A stretch of 64,000 bases of DNA, from positions 3,194,207 through 3,258,206 of the forward strand of contig VZRN01011461.1 in NCBI GenBank assembly GCA_013397935.1. Reading direction: 5' to 3'. The position numbers and the translations under genes are program-made. Position 1 is the stretch's first letter. Each line of letters opens with the position of its first letter. The stretch is from Dasyornis broadbenti. Taxonomy: Eukaryota > Chordata > Aves > Passeriformes > Dasyornithidae. The notes under the pieces were generated by a model. That model was not told where the DNA came from. It worked only from the letters and a program-made list of their open reading frames with translations, and searched no databases. This document shows, piece by piece, positions 40,870 to 51,893 of this stretch.

Positions 40870-40928
40870 AAACTTTATACATATACATATTAATATATAG
40901 TTTATATATATACACATGTATATGTACA
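40870..40928. repeat. AT-dinucleotide-rich tract in the 3' UTR
   Basis: Imperfect TA/TACA repeats (tttatatatatacacatgta and neighbours). Two Pumilio-type octamers fall inside it. Confidence 0.8.
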
Positions 40929-42989
40929 AAGACTGATCAGGACAACACATTAAATTGACATTATTCAAGTAAACAGGTTAAAAAAGTTTTTTAAAGTGTA
41001 ATTTGAGATTTTAAAATATTTCTGGTTGGTTTTGTTTAGCAGCACAGAAATATTAGTGTTTCATCTAAGCCCACAAATATCCTTAAACAGGATGAAAGGA
41101 AGCGCAAAATGCCCTTCAGGTTTAGTGTAAATTTGAATCTGATGAATTAAAATCAACATTATTAACTCACAGGTGAAATGCTTCTGAGACCCTGAAATGT
41201 ATGGATGCAAATTTTGCATTAAAATGGAGTATGAGTTCGGAATCAGGTAGGAGTCTGCCTGACACATTAATGAATTCTGTTTGTACCTCCTGGTTTCAGC
41301 AGGGAAGGCACGAGATCCACCGTGCATGTGGGTGTGAGGTGTGAAGACAGAGGGATCAGGCTGTTCTTCATCAGTGCAAAACGGACGTTCTGAAACAAGT
41401 GAGACTATTTCAAAGTATTATACCTGACATCAAGTATGAACTACAAGCAGCTCTTACTGAAACTGCACTGGTTTCCTCCTAGCTGCACACATTTTACATG
41501 AAGCAATTTGCAAACCGTTGCAACATGAGGTTTGCTTGGGACTTTTTAAAATCTGAGCATGAACTGCACTAAAGATCTGCTCTCCCATCACTCCTTCACA
41601 CATCCCTATTTAAGTCAAAAGGTGTTTTGCCTAAGTTTGGAATCCAAATCTAGACCAGGTAATAATGAGCTAAGCAAAAATTTTCTTCTTGCATATGAAG
41701 AACTTGTACCAAGTTCTGCTCCAAAACACACTGGCAATGAACAGTAGACAAAACCTGACCCTACAGAATTTACTGGTTTTTTGTTGAGATGGAAAAAATC
41801 ACAATTATCCAACTTTCCCTTTCAAAAAAACTTCAGGAATTACTTCCAAAAAATGATTCTAAAATTTAATTTTTTTTGTTTTAGGTTTTAGTTAGAGCAG
41901 CATAAAATTTAGAAAAGATGCCAAATACCACCATCAACCCTCAGTGGAAATCTCCACATCACCAGGGCTAGCAAGCACAAAAGTCTGTGCATGGAGGGAA
42001 GTGATTGTGCCTTACCCACCCCTGCTAAATCCTGCCTGGCATGCAAAACCCGTTTGGGAAACTGCCCAGTCTGCATGGGAGAACACATGGGCGGCCACTG
42101 GTGCACACACCAGCTGCTCTTTCCTGGGAATTTTGTTCTGGAGGTACCCTTCCTCAGCTGCCTTAAGTAACATGTTTAAGGACCAGACGTGGATCACATG
42201 AACTGACACCGAGTTTAAAGTCAGTCACCAGGCCCAGAGAGCCTCTCTGGCCAAGATTTTTCAAACCTGTATGAAAAGCCATCCTTTTCCTACAGCTTGG
42301 TTATTATAGCAAGCACCAATTCCAGCTCTTTTGGACAGGAGCACTCTGAGATGTTTTCAAGTGTCCTAGCACAAAGCAATCCTGTGGCGAATGAATCCTT
42401 TATCCCCTTCTGTAACAGGTACCAAACACTACAATAAACGCTGCTAGAGGATTTCTAGATGTGGGAGGTTTGGAAAGGAGAGAAGAAAACCACTTAAAAT
42501 AAAGCAGTGCTGAAATGTGTCCCACAGCTTTGGGAGATTACTCACGCATGACTGGGTTGGAAAGTGTATGCACGCACGCCTGTGTATACTGTATATATAT
42601 TTAGGTTAACAAGTTGAAACTATTAATAAACAACATCTTATGGTATTTGGTAATTAAAATATCAGGCTTGTGTCATTCAAAATAGTGCAACCTACATAGC
42701 AATATACAGGAAAATTACACACATTGTTCCTATTACCATTAATATGCTTGTGCATATCAAGATGACAGGATACCCTTTTCCATAGGATTAACCATTTGCA
42801 TATTTAATTGTATTCTTTGGCCCATTTTCCTGTGAAACCTCGTATGAAAACATAAATACTTTGGCTTTAAAAGAAAAAGAAAACTCCCGCTTTTTCAATT
42901 ACTTTCAGAAACTTAAGTAGAATTCAAATTAGTTAAAAATGATAATCTCCTCCAGAAACTGCAGACCCCTGTCACAGGCACCCTTCCCC

Positions 42990-43017
42990 NNNNNNNNNNN
43001 NNNNNNNNNNNNNNNNN
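42990..43017. other. Assembly gap (28 N)
   Basis: Twenty-eight unresolved bases follow a C-rich flank (cccttcccc). The gap lies inside the proposed 3' UTR, so the UTR length given here is approximate. Confidence 0.99.
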
Positions 43018-45802
43018 GAACCTGCAATTTCTTTTTATTTTCACTTTTGAAGAACATTTACACTTCTATTGTTGCACAGCACATCCTCCAAAAGTGTTCT
43101 CGACTCCTCTAATCTTGTCCCATCTGGGAGCAAGGAAGGTCCCCTTCCCCTGGAGCGTGGAAAGGCAGAGCAGCCTTGTCAGGGCCTTCGACTGCATCGC
43201 TACGAGTCCAAGTTCAGGGTTTGCAATGTGAGACAGAAGCCAAAATACATTCCCAAAAGATTTTTGCCATTAAACACCATTATTAAACGGGCTCAGGAAA
43301 AAAATTATCAGACAAAAGAATGCTGTACTTATGATGTAACACAAATCTCTTCAAAGCAGTCATTCTTATGCACTGCAATGCACAAAACAAATTTTAAAAT
43401 GTAATCTCATAATGCATTTGCTGAGAAAAACATATCATTTCTTCTAATAGTACCAGAAGTGCAAAACAAGACATTCTCCATTAAAATTTCATGTCACTGT
43501 AAATATTACCATTTTCCCACATTAAAGCTTAGTACCATTTCTGAGAAGTGAGGAAACTTTCATCAATTCCCAAGCAAAGTATCGTCTCCCTTGGAACTTT
43601 ACAGTGCACTGAATAAGTATCACAATATTTATTGGTATTTATTTTCACAGTTTTCTAACGTGCACAGAAATATAATTTTTGAAATATATTAGTGAAAACA
43701 AATACTAATACAAAAGGGAAAGGACAAAACATCTAGAAGAATAACTGCTTATCACCACTACTTTTTAAGAGCTGGAGAGTCGAAACCATCTCTCTTTTAA
43801 ATATGTAATACTATATTTAGTGTGGTTATCTATTAATAAAGGTATTGCATGACAATGTTACAGCATGGCTATATTTTCTACTAATTTAGCCTTGTTTTCA
43901 ATACAGTAAAGAATTAAGCAAAAGGAGTAAAAATTGTCATTTAAGTGCAAAACAACAAAAACCTGGTAAATAGTGAGGTAACTTATTTTTACTTATATTA
44001 TTTCTGGTTCTTAAATTATAGATATGACAAAATCATCACAAAATCAGCAGTGGATTCTTACAGCTGTTAGCATGGCAGAAATTAAAAAAAAAACAAAACC
44101 AGTTTCAACCATGGCAGATACATTCTGCAGTATGTAACAAAAAAGCTCATGATCCCACGAGGAGAACCAAGTGCATTTTCACTGCATTGCAGGGTGATGC
44201 ACACCTGTATTCCTGGCTTCCAAAGTGGCAGGACTTTGGAAGAGCACAGATTTTTAGAGCACATACTCTGTACACAGGTTGAGAGAAGCAGGGGAAAATA
44301 AAAAGTTAAAGCTTGAGTGAGAGAGATAAATGAAGAGCTTATTTACAAAGAGTGCAGAAACCCTCCCCAGCAGAGCAGGGAGAAGCAGGGCAGGATTGCA
44401 GCTCCCCTTGGGTCAGGCAAAGACACCAGAGAGCACAAGCAGCCACCTCCCACGGGACAGACACCGCTGCAACACGGGAATGGGGGGAACATGGGAGCAG
44501 CTCCACAACGACAGCAACCGGACAGGAATTGTACGCTGTGTACAGTATGGGCACATCACACAGACACTCTGCACGAGCAGAGGGATGTAAGCGACAGCAC
44601 GATCGTGAGGCTACTCCCATTTAACCACAGCTTCACAGGTGACTCCAGCCAGAGCACATCGAGCCTCTCCTCTACCACACCACCTTCCTGTCTGTAGTGA
44701 TTTCTACATCACAAAGAAATGCACAGCTGTGATTAAACTGAGCTCCCTCATAGTGACAGCAAATGCTGACATGTTGCTAACACATTTAAGTAAGACAGAA
44801 CAGGTGAGTTTGGGCAGGGAAATGGCTCATATTGTAAGTCACACTTTGAAAGGCCTTTATGTTCTTTCAGAAGTTCCTTCGGCACTGCTATGTTTGGAAG
44901 GCTCTTAATAGAAAGGAAGTTTATATTAAAAATTAAAAAAAAAAAACCTCATTGGTAAGAAAATCATTTAAGTCTGTCAGTGGAAAACTGTTTTTATGTT
45001 GCAAACCAGACTGCCCTACACATGAAAGGTATCTGCTTTAAAAGGACTTTTGAGCTGAGATAGAATCAGAACTGGGAAAATTTAGCAAGGGAATGTGTGA
45101 CACTCATCTCGAAAGAAACACACAATGAGATGATTAACACTTGACACAATTTAGCCAAGCAACAGGGTAGTTATTTTTTTATATTAACTAGGAGAGAGTT
45201 TTATCATAAAAGTTGTGTTTTCACTAGGTTTTATATATCAAACATCTTAAAAGCAATGTAAAATAACAAAAAAATTCACGTCTTGAATTCTTCCTAAATC
45301 CAGGCAGATTCTCAGACCCTTAGATTCATGAGACAATTTCTGTTCTAAGTTAACAAACCCAGCAAGGGCGGGAACAGTACCAAAATCTTCCCCATCTCTA
45401 AGGTACATTTGCTACACTGCCAAGATATGAAAAATTCTGCAAGTTATTCCACAAGGAATAGATTCTGACACTTTTCTCCCGTGCTGGGTAGTCACGTGGT
45501 ATAAAGCAAATGATGATCCCAACTTGCAGGGGGTACTGCAAACCCTACAAAAACCCCTATTTGCATGAGCACAGGACCCTATAACACCTCCAAGGCTGAA
45601 CCTGGCACTCACTTGCAGATTTACCTGGCAGATTTTTGAGGCTGGAGATAAACAGACCATTGCTTTTCTAAGCCCACCTGAGATATCTGAGTTAGGAGCC
45701 TATACTTTTTAAAAAGTCAACAGAGAGAGGTAATATCTTTCTGGACACATCCCTTCATAGCTCCCAAAGCTTCAGTCCTCTGAACTTCCATCCAGAGGGA
45801 GC

Positions 45803-45838
45803 TTGCTTTCTCTTGCTTTCTCTCTCTCCCTCTCCACT
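45803..45838. repeat. CT-rich tract in the 3' UTR
   Basis: A run of cttgctttct repeated, then ctctctccctctcc. On the GRIN2A transcript it is a GA-rich purine tract. Confidence 0.8.
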
Positions 45839-48800
45839 GGTAACAGAAAGAGCTTTGCCTTCCAGCACAGAAACCCAAAGCTACCCACACAGCTCTAGCC
45901 TTTGCTTCCTTTAAAACGGTATAAAAAGATTTGCTTTCATCAGGGAAAAAACCGCACCTGATTGCCCTTGTGAGCCTTATTTCACCTCTTAAGTGTTCCT
46001 GAAAGACCATAAAGAGACATGTATTTATGAGATGCTGCCAAAACACAGTGAGCTGGCGGTGATTTCATTTCTGTTTGTCCATAGCACTTTCTCCTAACCA
46101 AGCTTCTTAGATAGCAGAGTAATGAATTCTGAGCAAAAGCTGCAAAAACATTAAATTAAATTTTCCAGAAACGTAGCATCTCTTAATTTTCCTTAATTTT
46201 ATCTTAATATATTAAAATATCTTATTTCCATGCTTTTAAATTAGTGGGTGGCTACACTGTTCTAAGAAACACAAGCAGAACACAAAATCTATTTGAGAGA
46301 AAAAAAGGAAAATTTACTGTGGTGAAAAGGGAAAGACAAAAACATGAAGAAATTCTACAATATCTTTAAAAGAGAAAAAGAAGCAAGAGGCAGGTATGTC
46401 TACGTAGCTGTTTTTACCTCCATGTACCTACTGCATTCCTCAGCAATTCAATATCCTGCCTCCATAAAAGGTGTCGTCCAGGAGCAGTGTAACACTACAG
46501 GACATGCTACCAAGAACGGCCCATATCATTTACAGCCTGATTCAGTTCCAGCTGGAGTCACAGGAAATCTTGCTGATAGGAAAGACCAACAAACTGCTAG
46601 AGCTGTAATCAGGAAAATGTAACAAGTCACCAGCACCATCCAGAAAGGTACAGAAAGGATGGCCACTTATGCAGGAAGATTCTTTTCTCCTCTTCAAGTA
46701 TAGCAGCAGCTAGAGTGAGAGAGAGGGAAATACAGAAAGTCTTGATCTCAGTTTAATTGAAAGTCAGTGCAAATATATCAACAAAGCTCAGGCAAAATTC
46801 AGAATTCCACACGCTCTATGGCTGAGCCTCACAAGCTGTGGCTTGTGGCTCTGTTGAAGATTTTTCTTCAACTTCTCAGCAGCTTCTTCTTTACACGAGC
46901 ACATCTGCAACCGCACCGGCTACTGCCTACAGCCCTGCCTCAGCTCTTCTTCCCCCTTTGCTGACTCGCATTTATGCCGAGATCAAAACAACAAACGCAT
47001 GCAGACTCTTACTCCCTCTACTTTCAGTATCTGGTGGGGCTTTTTCTTCCTTTAAGGCAGCATCTTATTTTTCCATGTGAACAACTGCTGTGCAACATTA
47101 TCAAGTCTTCCCTCTGTCTCTTTATTTTGGTTCAGGGCAGGTGGTTGTATTGCATATTGCAAATAAAAATAATAAATCTCTACAGTCACCAGAAATCTGC
47201 TCAAATCAGAAAAAGCAAACACTGCAATATATTTCCTTATAGCTAATTTGCTTGTACATTTCACAGAAAGATAAATCCACCTGGGTTGAGGACGTTTACA
47301 ACTGAATCTCAAGAGAGAAAATGTAAATGGGAATTTTCCTTTCCCACAACTTCACATACAGTACTTGTATAAATATTGAATTATGTGTGTGTGGTTAGAT
47401 AGAGATGATGATACAAAAGACTTGGAGTGATCAACAAATACTTTGAGAGCTTTATGATGATGTGAAAGACAAGAGCCACCACTGAGTTTTATGATTTACT
47501 TGGTAAAATGCTCAGCAACTTCCATGGCAGGTTTTGGCATGACATCAGCAACTATCGTATCTGCTGAAACACACCTTCAAATTTTAGTTAATACACTATG
47601 ATTTGGTTTGGATATTAAAATTTGCCTGAAATAATTTTATTATACTCATTACAACATTATGCTTTCAATGCATTTGCCTTCCTGTAGACTTCAGAGCAAA
47701 GCATATGTGTGTCTTTGGGGAAAGGCTTGGGGTCATGAGGAGTAGTGCTCATCCCACCGACATCCTAGCCCTGCTTGGCTCACACAGCTATTCCTAAGAC
47801 ATCTGAGTCTCTCCAAGGGCAGGTAAGGAACTTCTGTTTATAAAATCTCCCTCCAGTGAGAAACCAGAAAGCATCCCATGTGGATCAGGGCCAAGAATTA
47901 TGACCAAATGTTGAATAAGGAATAGCCAAAACATATTTTTACCTGAACAGCATAGAGATGCCCATAGATATGCTTTCTGATCACACTTATAATAAAGCAT
48001 ACTGAGATTTATGGAAGCTAGAGAGAGACTCGGAAGCCCAAATCTCATTACATTTCATTCCTTAAAAAATATCCTTCAGCATCAGCGTGAAGATACAAAT
48101 ACATTTGCAAATACCAAGAACTCATTCTGGACTTCAATAGTCAAAGTCCATTTAAATCTGTTTAATAAAAAAAAAGCTATAAACAAAATTCAAGAAGCTT
48201 TATTTTGACTATCCCTACACATCATTTATATTATCTCCCATTTGCAACTCTGCTCTGCAGTATGCTGTTCTAAATTAAACACCTTGCATACTGCACCTCT
48301 GGCATGCAGATGCTCCAATTACAGCTGACAGGCACGATTCTGCTGAAAAGAGTTTCAGTTTAGAGAAAAGTTAGGGTAATATTCACATTTTCCAATTCAC
48401 AGTGGTAATGGTTTCCCTGCTCACTGTTCTTCAGTGAAATGAAGGGAATAATGCCTGAATAATCTAAATTTCCTCTACATAAAAATCCTAAAGCAATTCT
48501 CAGAGTAGCAGGAAAATGGGAGAGCACCACCTCTGGAACACTTTCAGTAGTTAAATGTGTTAGCAATTATATTTACTTCTTTAGTTGAAATTAAATTTAC
48601 AGCTGTACACTCTACTCCTGAAAGGCTTCCTCTCATCCCTTTCACACTCCCTTATGGTTAAAATCTAGTGGGTTTTTTTCTTCCAGTGAGGGTAAGGAAG
48701 GGTGTGAAACAGACATTTTATTTGTGAAATAATCTGGTTGACATTGATAGAAGGAAAAGTCATATAACAATGCCTCCCTGTTATGTGAATACCTTTGTAT

Positions 48801-49159
48801 TTCAGTAAGTGATAATAAAGATACTGTTTCTTAGTTACGTGTGCATATATTCAGTTTGTGGAACAGACTTGATTGGAGAGGTTAGAAAAATGGTCTGATG
48901 TTCAACAAATATGCACAATATTATGGAAGGAGGAAATCCTTCCAAAGGTGTTAATCCTTCTCTGTGTATGCAAATAAATGGTACCACGCTCCTCACTGAT
49001 CACACTGAACTTATGGCTGTCGGTGTTTGATACTGTATTAACAGCTTTCATACTAATAATTTACAATTAATTAGTCGTCACTAATACACTATGAACAAAG
49101 AACTACAGTGGGTTGGGATTTGGTTTGGGAAGTGAAAGAATAAAAGAAATACTATACAG

Positions 49160-49166
49160 CCCTGAG
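49160..49166 (-). promoter_or_regulatory. miR-125 seed match (CUCAGGG) in the GRIN2A 3' UTR
   Basis: The plus strand reads ccctgag, so the transcript carries a 7-mer complementary to bases 2-8 of miR-125, about 940 nt after the stop. Mammalian GluN2A mRNA has been reported as a miR-125b target. The 7-mer also occurs several times outside the UTR in this window, so a chance match is quite possible. Confidence 0.3.
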
Positions 49167-49517
49167 TAATCACCAGTAAGGGGCAAATGCAAACTTACGT
49201 ACACATTAGGCCTCAAGGTTACTAATAAAGTCCACAGCTCCATAGTAAGTGCCATACAGTGATATCTAAAAATATATACTCTGGATTAGGCAGCTGTGAA
49301 ATTTCTGACAAGATTACTGCAAACTTTTCAATGAAGTTACTTTGTAATGGTAAGTGCAATGTGCAATATAAGAAAAGTATTTGTACATGAACATTAACTT
49401 ATATCCATGGGGCGTCCTTTTGGTACACAGCAGTTCACATGTTTGGGGTTACTGCCTTCCCATCTACCGTCTGTCAGTCTATAAGGAACATACTAATTTT
49501 GTGCTAACACGCTGTAT

Positions 49518-49527
49518 TTTATTTATT
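49518..49527 (-). promoter_or_regulatory. GRIN2A: Candidate proximal poly(A) signal: overlapping AATAAATAAA
   Basis: Two overlapping AATAAA hexamers lie on the minus strand about 575 nt after the GRIN2A stop codon. Use of this site would give a short 3' UTR lacking most of the candidate regulatory sites listed elsewhere. The downstream sequence is only mildly GU-rich. This is a sequence match alone. Confidence 0.25.
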
Positions 49528-49709
49528 AAGGTCCTGGGGGTTGGGGGTTTTTTTAAATTATTATTTGGCTTAATCAGAGGAAAATGGTTATGAAGCTAAA
49601 ATATATTTTTGGAAGTCTTAGCTTTCTGTTCTCTTTTAGAGTCTTACTTTTGAATCTCTGCAAATGCATCCCTATTTCTTGTTGTCTGTGTCATACTACA
49701 TGCATACCA

Positions 49710-49716
49710 TATTGCT
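49710..49716 (-). promoter_or_regulatory. miR-137 seed match (AGCAAUA) in the GRIN2A 3' UTR
   Basis: Plus-strand tattgct gives AGCAAUA in the transcript about 390 nt after the stop, complementary to bases 2-8 of the brain-enriched miR-137. It is not an 8-mer site. It is a single occurrence with no test of conservation. Confidence 0.2.
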
Positions 49717-49869
49717 TATCCAGTACTAGAAAATCATTAAACATTTCTAAGGACAAAAGTACATTGAATGATACTTAGTAACATAAATTAGAATAACCCA
49801 AATAGTAAAATAATTAGGTACAAAACAGCATAGTTGCCAACATATATTGGGGCTATTTCAGTACAACTT

Positions 49870-49900
49870 GCCATTTATGTATAAAGCATACATAAATGGC
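49870..49900 (-). other. Perfect 13-bp stem-loop in the GRIN2A 3' UTR
   Basis: Arms gccatttatgtat (49870-49882) and atacataaatggc (49888-49900) are exact reverse complements separated by five bases. In the transcript this gives a 13-bp stem with the loop GCUUU, starting about 202 nt after the stop codon. The symmetry is read directly. That it folds or acts in the mRNA is inference. Confidence 0.6.
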
Positions 49901-50102
49901 TATTTTTTATCCTTTTCAACAAGACATAATTTAAAAGGATAGTTAAGAGCATACCAGTTTACCTATTCATGTACAAAAGTACATTGGGAAAGGGAGAGGT
50001 TTACGTATCATTTACCAGAGCAGGATACTGTTAAAGGATAAATTCTCCCTCTAAGATGGTGGCAACTATTCTTTCCCTATAGATAAAGTGTTCATGGAAA
50101 AT

Positions 50103-51893
50103 TTAAACATCTGATTCAATGCTAGGCCTTTTCTTATACACACGTGTATTGCTACAGGAATTTAAAACCCTTGGAGTTGAGTACAAGCTATTCCTATTTG
50201 CAACGTAAGGCAAAACATGCTCTGAAATGTACATGTCATTATGGATCCGACCATCCCTGGAAGAGTATGATGCTGTAGACTGTATGGATGACCTTAAATA
50301 ATTATCATTTCTTCCTCTTGTTGGCAATGAATGTTTATAAAGATCAGCTGGACTTCGCCTAAGAGATAAATGCTGGTCATCACGATAGGAGTGCAGGAAG
50401 GGGTTATCATCCGAGTGAACAGCATACAGGGACTTGCTCCGCTTACTGTCCTCCAGAGCATGAGTTAAAAGTGAGGCCTTGTTGCTCAACAGTTTGCTTG
50501 AGGGAACACTAAACATGCTTGCATATGGACTACTTTGAAGAAATTTCTCTCTTTCTTTCAAGCTTATACTACGAGAAGGTCTTCCAATATCAATTTCCCT
50601 GGACTTATCAGCGATATTATCAAAAGAGTGTTGCCTGCTAATCCTCAGTTTATTCTTTTTATGATATTGCAGAGCACTACTTTGTGACCAAGTACGCTCA
50701 TATATTTCTTCAGGAAGTGATAAGTTCGTTGTATCCTGCAGCATCTGATCTTCCTCAATATCATAGAGGTTCCCCATCCGCAAGCATGCATCGCATTTAT
50801 AGGGAGATCTGGTCGAGTAGTGTCCCGCATAAGTGGGCATATTGGAAAGACAGCTCCTGCAGTGGGTGGAATTCTGTCTGTACCTATCGTTCATGTCACC
50901 CAGGGAAGCATTTTTCTCTTTGAGAGTGTAGTGCTTTGCATAAAGTTTGTACTGGTCATTGTTTGGAAGACTGTCTTCATTATGCGATGGAGGCCTGTTC
51001 ATGTGTTCGGCTTTCCTGTAGTTGTCATTGTGATCTTGGTAAACATCAGGAAACTCTACAGTTTCTGGAAGGACAATGTTTTCAATGTACTGAGGTGTTT
51101 CCAAGCGGAATCCTGGCTCCTTGTCAGCATCAATCGTGTAGATTTTATCCCGTGGAGAGCCCTGTTTGGTTTTCAGATATGTCAGTTCCACTTCACTACA
51201 GTCTTTTGGGTACTTTGATGCTACTGTCCTTTTTTTAAAATTATCCTTGGTTTTGTGGTGCTTGTTGTTGTTTTCAGATTCCATGTGGCAAGTAGCTCTG
51301 CTTGATGCCTCTGATACATCTGAATGAACAATCTCTTCAGGAAGGTATCTTTGGCTTTTCAATGAAAGCTGCCTGTTTTCCTCTGACCCATTTTCCCTCT
51401 GGGAACCTTGGCCCTGACGTACAGATTCTTGACGTAAAGATTCAACAGATTTCCTCCAAAGCTGCCTGGGTCTGGAGTTCACTTTTGCTTCTGTTGTTAC
51501 TGCAACCTCTACTGTATTTGGATTGGATTCATTCAGTGTGAGAGGGTGCTGCCCTTGGAAAACGTAATTGTTCAGATTGTCCTTATGTCGATTGCCAGGA
51601 AGTGTCTGCAGTTCACTTATGTTGTCACCAAAAAAGTTGTCCTTTGTCTGAAAGGATCTGTTATCAGCAAATATCAAGTTTCCCTTATCCATGACCATGT
51701 CCATAATCAAAGAACCCCTCTGAATAAAATCAGCTGTTCTTTTGGGGGAGTCAATTCTTGAAGGATTGATATTGGTCATGTTTTTTGCTGTTCGCAGCAG
51801 TTTTAACATGTTGGTTTGTGAATTGGTCAAAGAAAAGTCAGGAGACTTCTTTTTCTCTTCAATGTGTACTCCGTGAATGCAACTGTAAATACC
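50103..51893 (-). CDS. GRIN2A: GRIN2A last coding exon: GluN2A cytoplasmic C-terminal tail
   Basis: This exon encodes the intracellular tail of GluN2A, the glutamate-binding subunit of NMDA-type receptor channels at excitatory synapses. The tail anchors the receptor to PSD-95-family scaffolds and carries kinase, palmitoylation and endocytosis sites. On the minus strand a cag acceptor (51894-51896) is followed by an uninterrupted 597-codon frame starting Gly-Ile-Tyr-Ser-Cys and ending with TAA at 50103-50105, giving 596 residues; human encodes about 599 here. Visible landmarks: the juxtamembrane Cys (exon residue 5); two CxxC pairs (HCRSC and CDAC, 50784-50861) matching the palmitoylated cysteine cluster; RISRQHS (around 50616-50645), matching the CaMKII site at Ser1291; and the terminal PDZ ligand ESDV (50106-50117). 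The ending PSIESDV and the overall tail favour GRIN2A over GRIN2B, whose tail differs in length and in the residues before ESDV. The intron before the exon is in phase 0. The pyrimidine tract at the acceptor is weak (T-rich with interspersed A). Confidence 0.97.
   Translation of the reverse strand, partial: GIYSCIHGVHIEEKKKSPDFSLTNSQTNMLKLLRTAKNMTNINPSRIDSPKRTADFIQRGSLIMDMVMDKGNLIFADNRSFQTKDNFFGDNISELQTLPGNRHKDNLNNYVFQGQHPLTLNESNPNTVEVAVTTEAKVNSRPRQLWRKSVESLRQESVRQGQGSQRENGSEENRQLSLKSQRYLPEEIVHSDVSEASSRATCHMESENNNKHHKTKDNFKKRTVASKYPKDCSEVELTYLKTKQGSPRDKIYTIDADKEPGFRLETPQYIENIVLPETVEFPDVYQDHNDNYRKAEHMNRPPSHNEDSLPNNDQYKLYAKHYTLKEKNASLGDMNDRYRQNSTHCRSCLSNMPTYAGHYSTRSPYKCDACLRMGNLYDIEEDQMLQDTTNLSLPEEIYERTWSQSSALQYHKKNKLRISRQHSFDNIADKSREIDIGRPSRSISLKEREKFLQSSPYASMFSVPSSKLLSNKASLLTHALEDSKRSKSLYAVHSDDNPFLHSYRDDQHLSLRRSPADLYKHSLPTRGRNDNYLRSSIQSTASYSSRDGRIHNDMYISEHVLPYVANRNSLYSTPRVLNSCSNTRVYKKRPSIESDV

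Larger units (their letters stand above)
39620..50102 (-). other. GRIN2A: Probable GRIN2A 3' untranslated region (about 10.5 kb)
   Basis: The region begins directly after the TAA stop and is read on the minus strand. It has no coding potential I can support. The proposed end is set by a canonical AATAAA at 39640-39645 followed by a GU/U-rich stretch. Mammalian GRIN2A transcripts are known for a 3' UTR of the order of 10 kb, so this length fits. The extent is inferred: other AATAAA copies exist further upstream, notably a tandem pair at 49518-49527, and shorter isoforms are possible. Within it are a perfect hairpin at 49870-49900, five matches to the miR-19 seed, one each to the miR-125 and miR-137 seeds, five Pumilio-type octamers, an AT-dinucleotide-rich patch at about 40870-40925 and an assembly gap. 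Confidence 0.6.
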
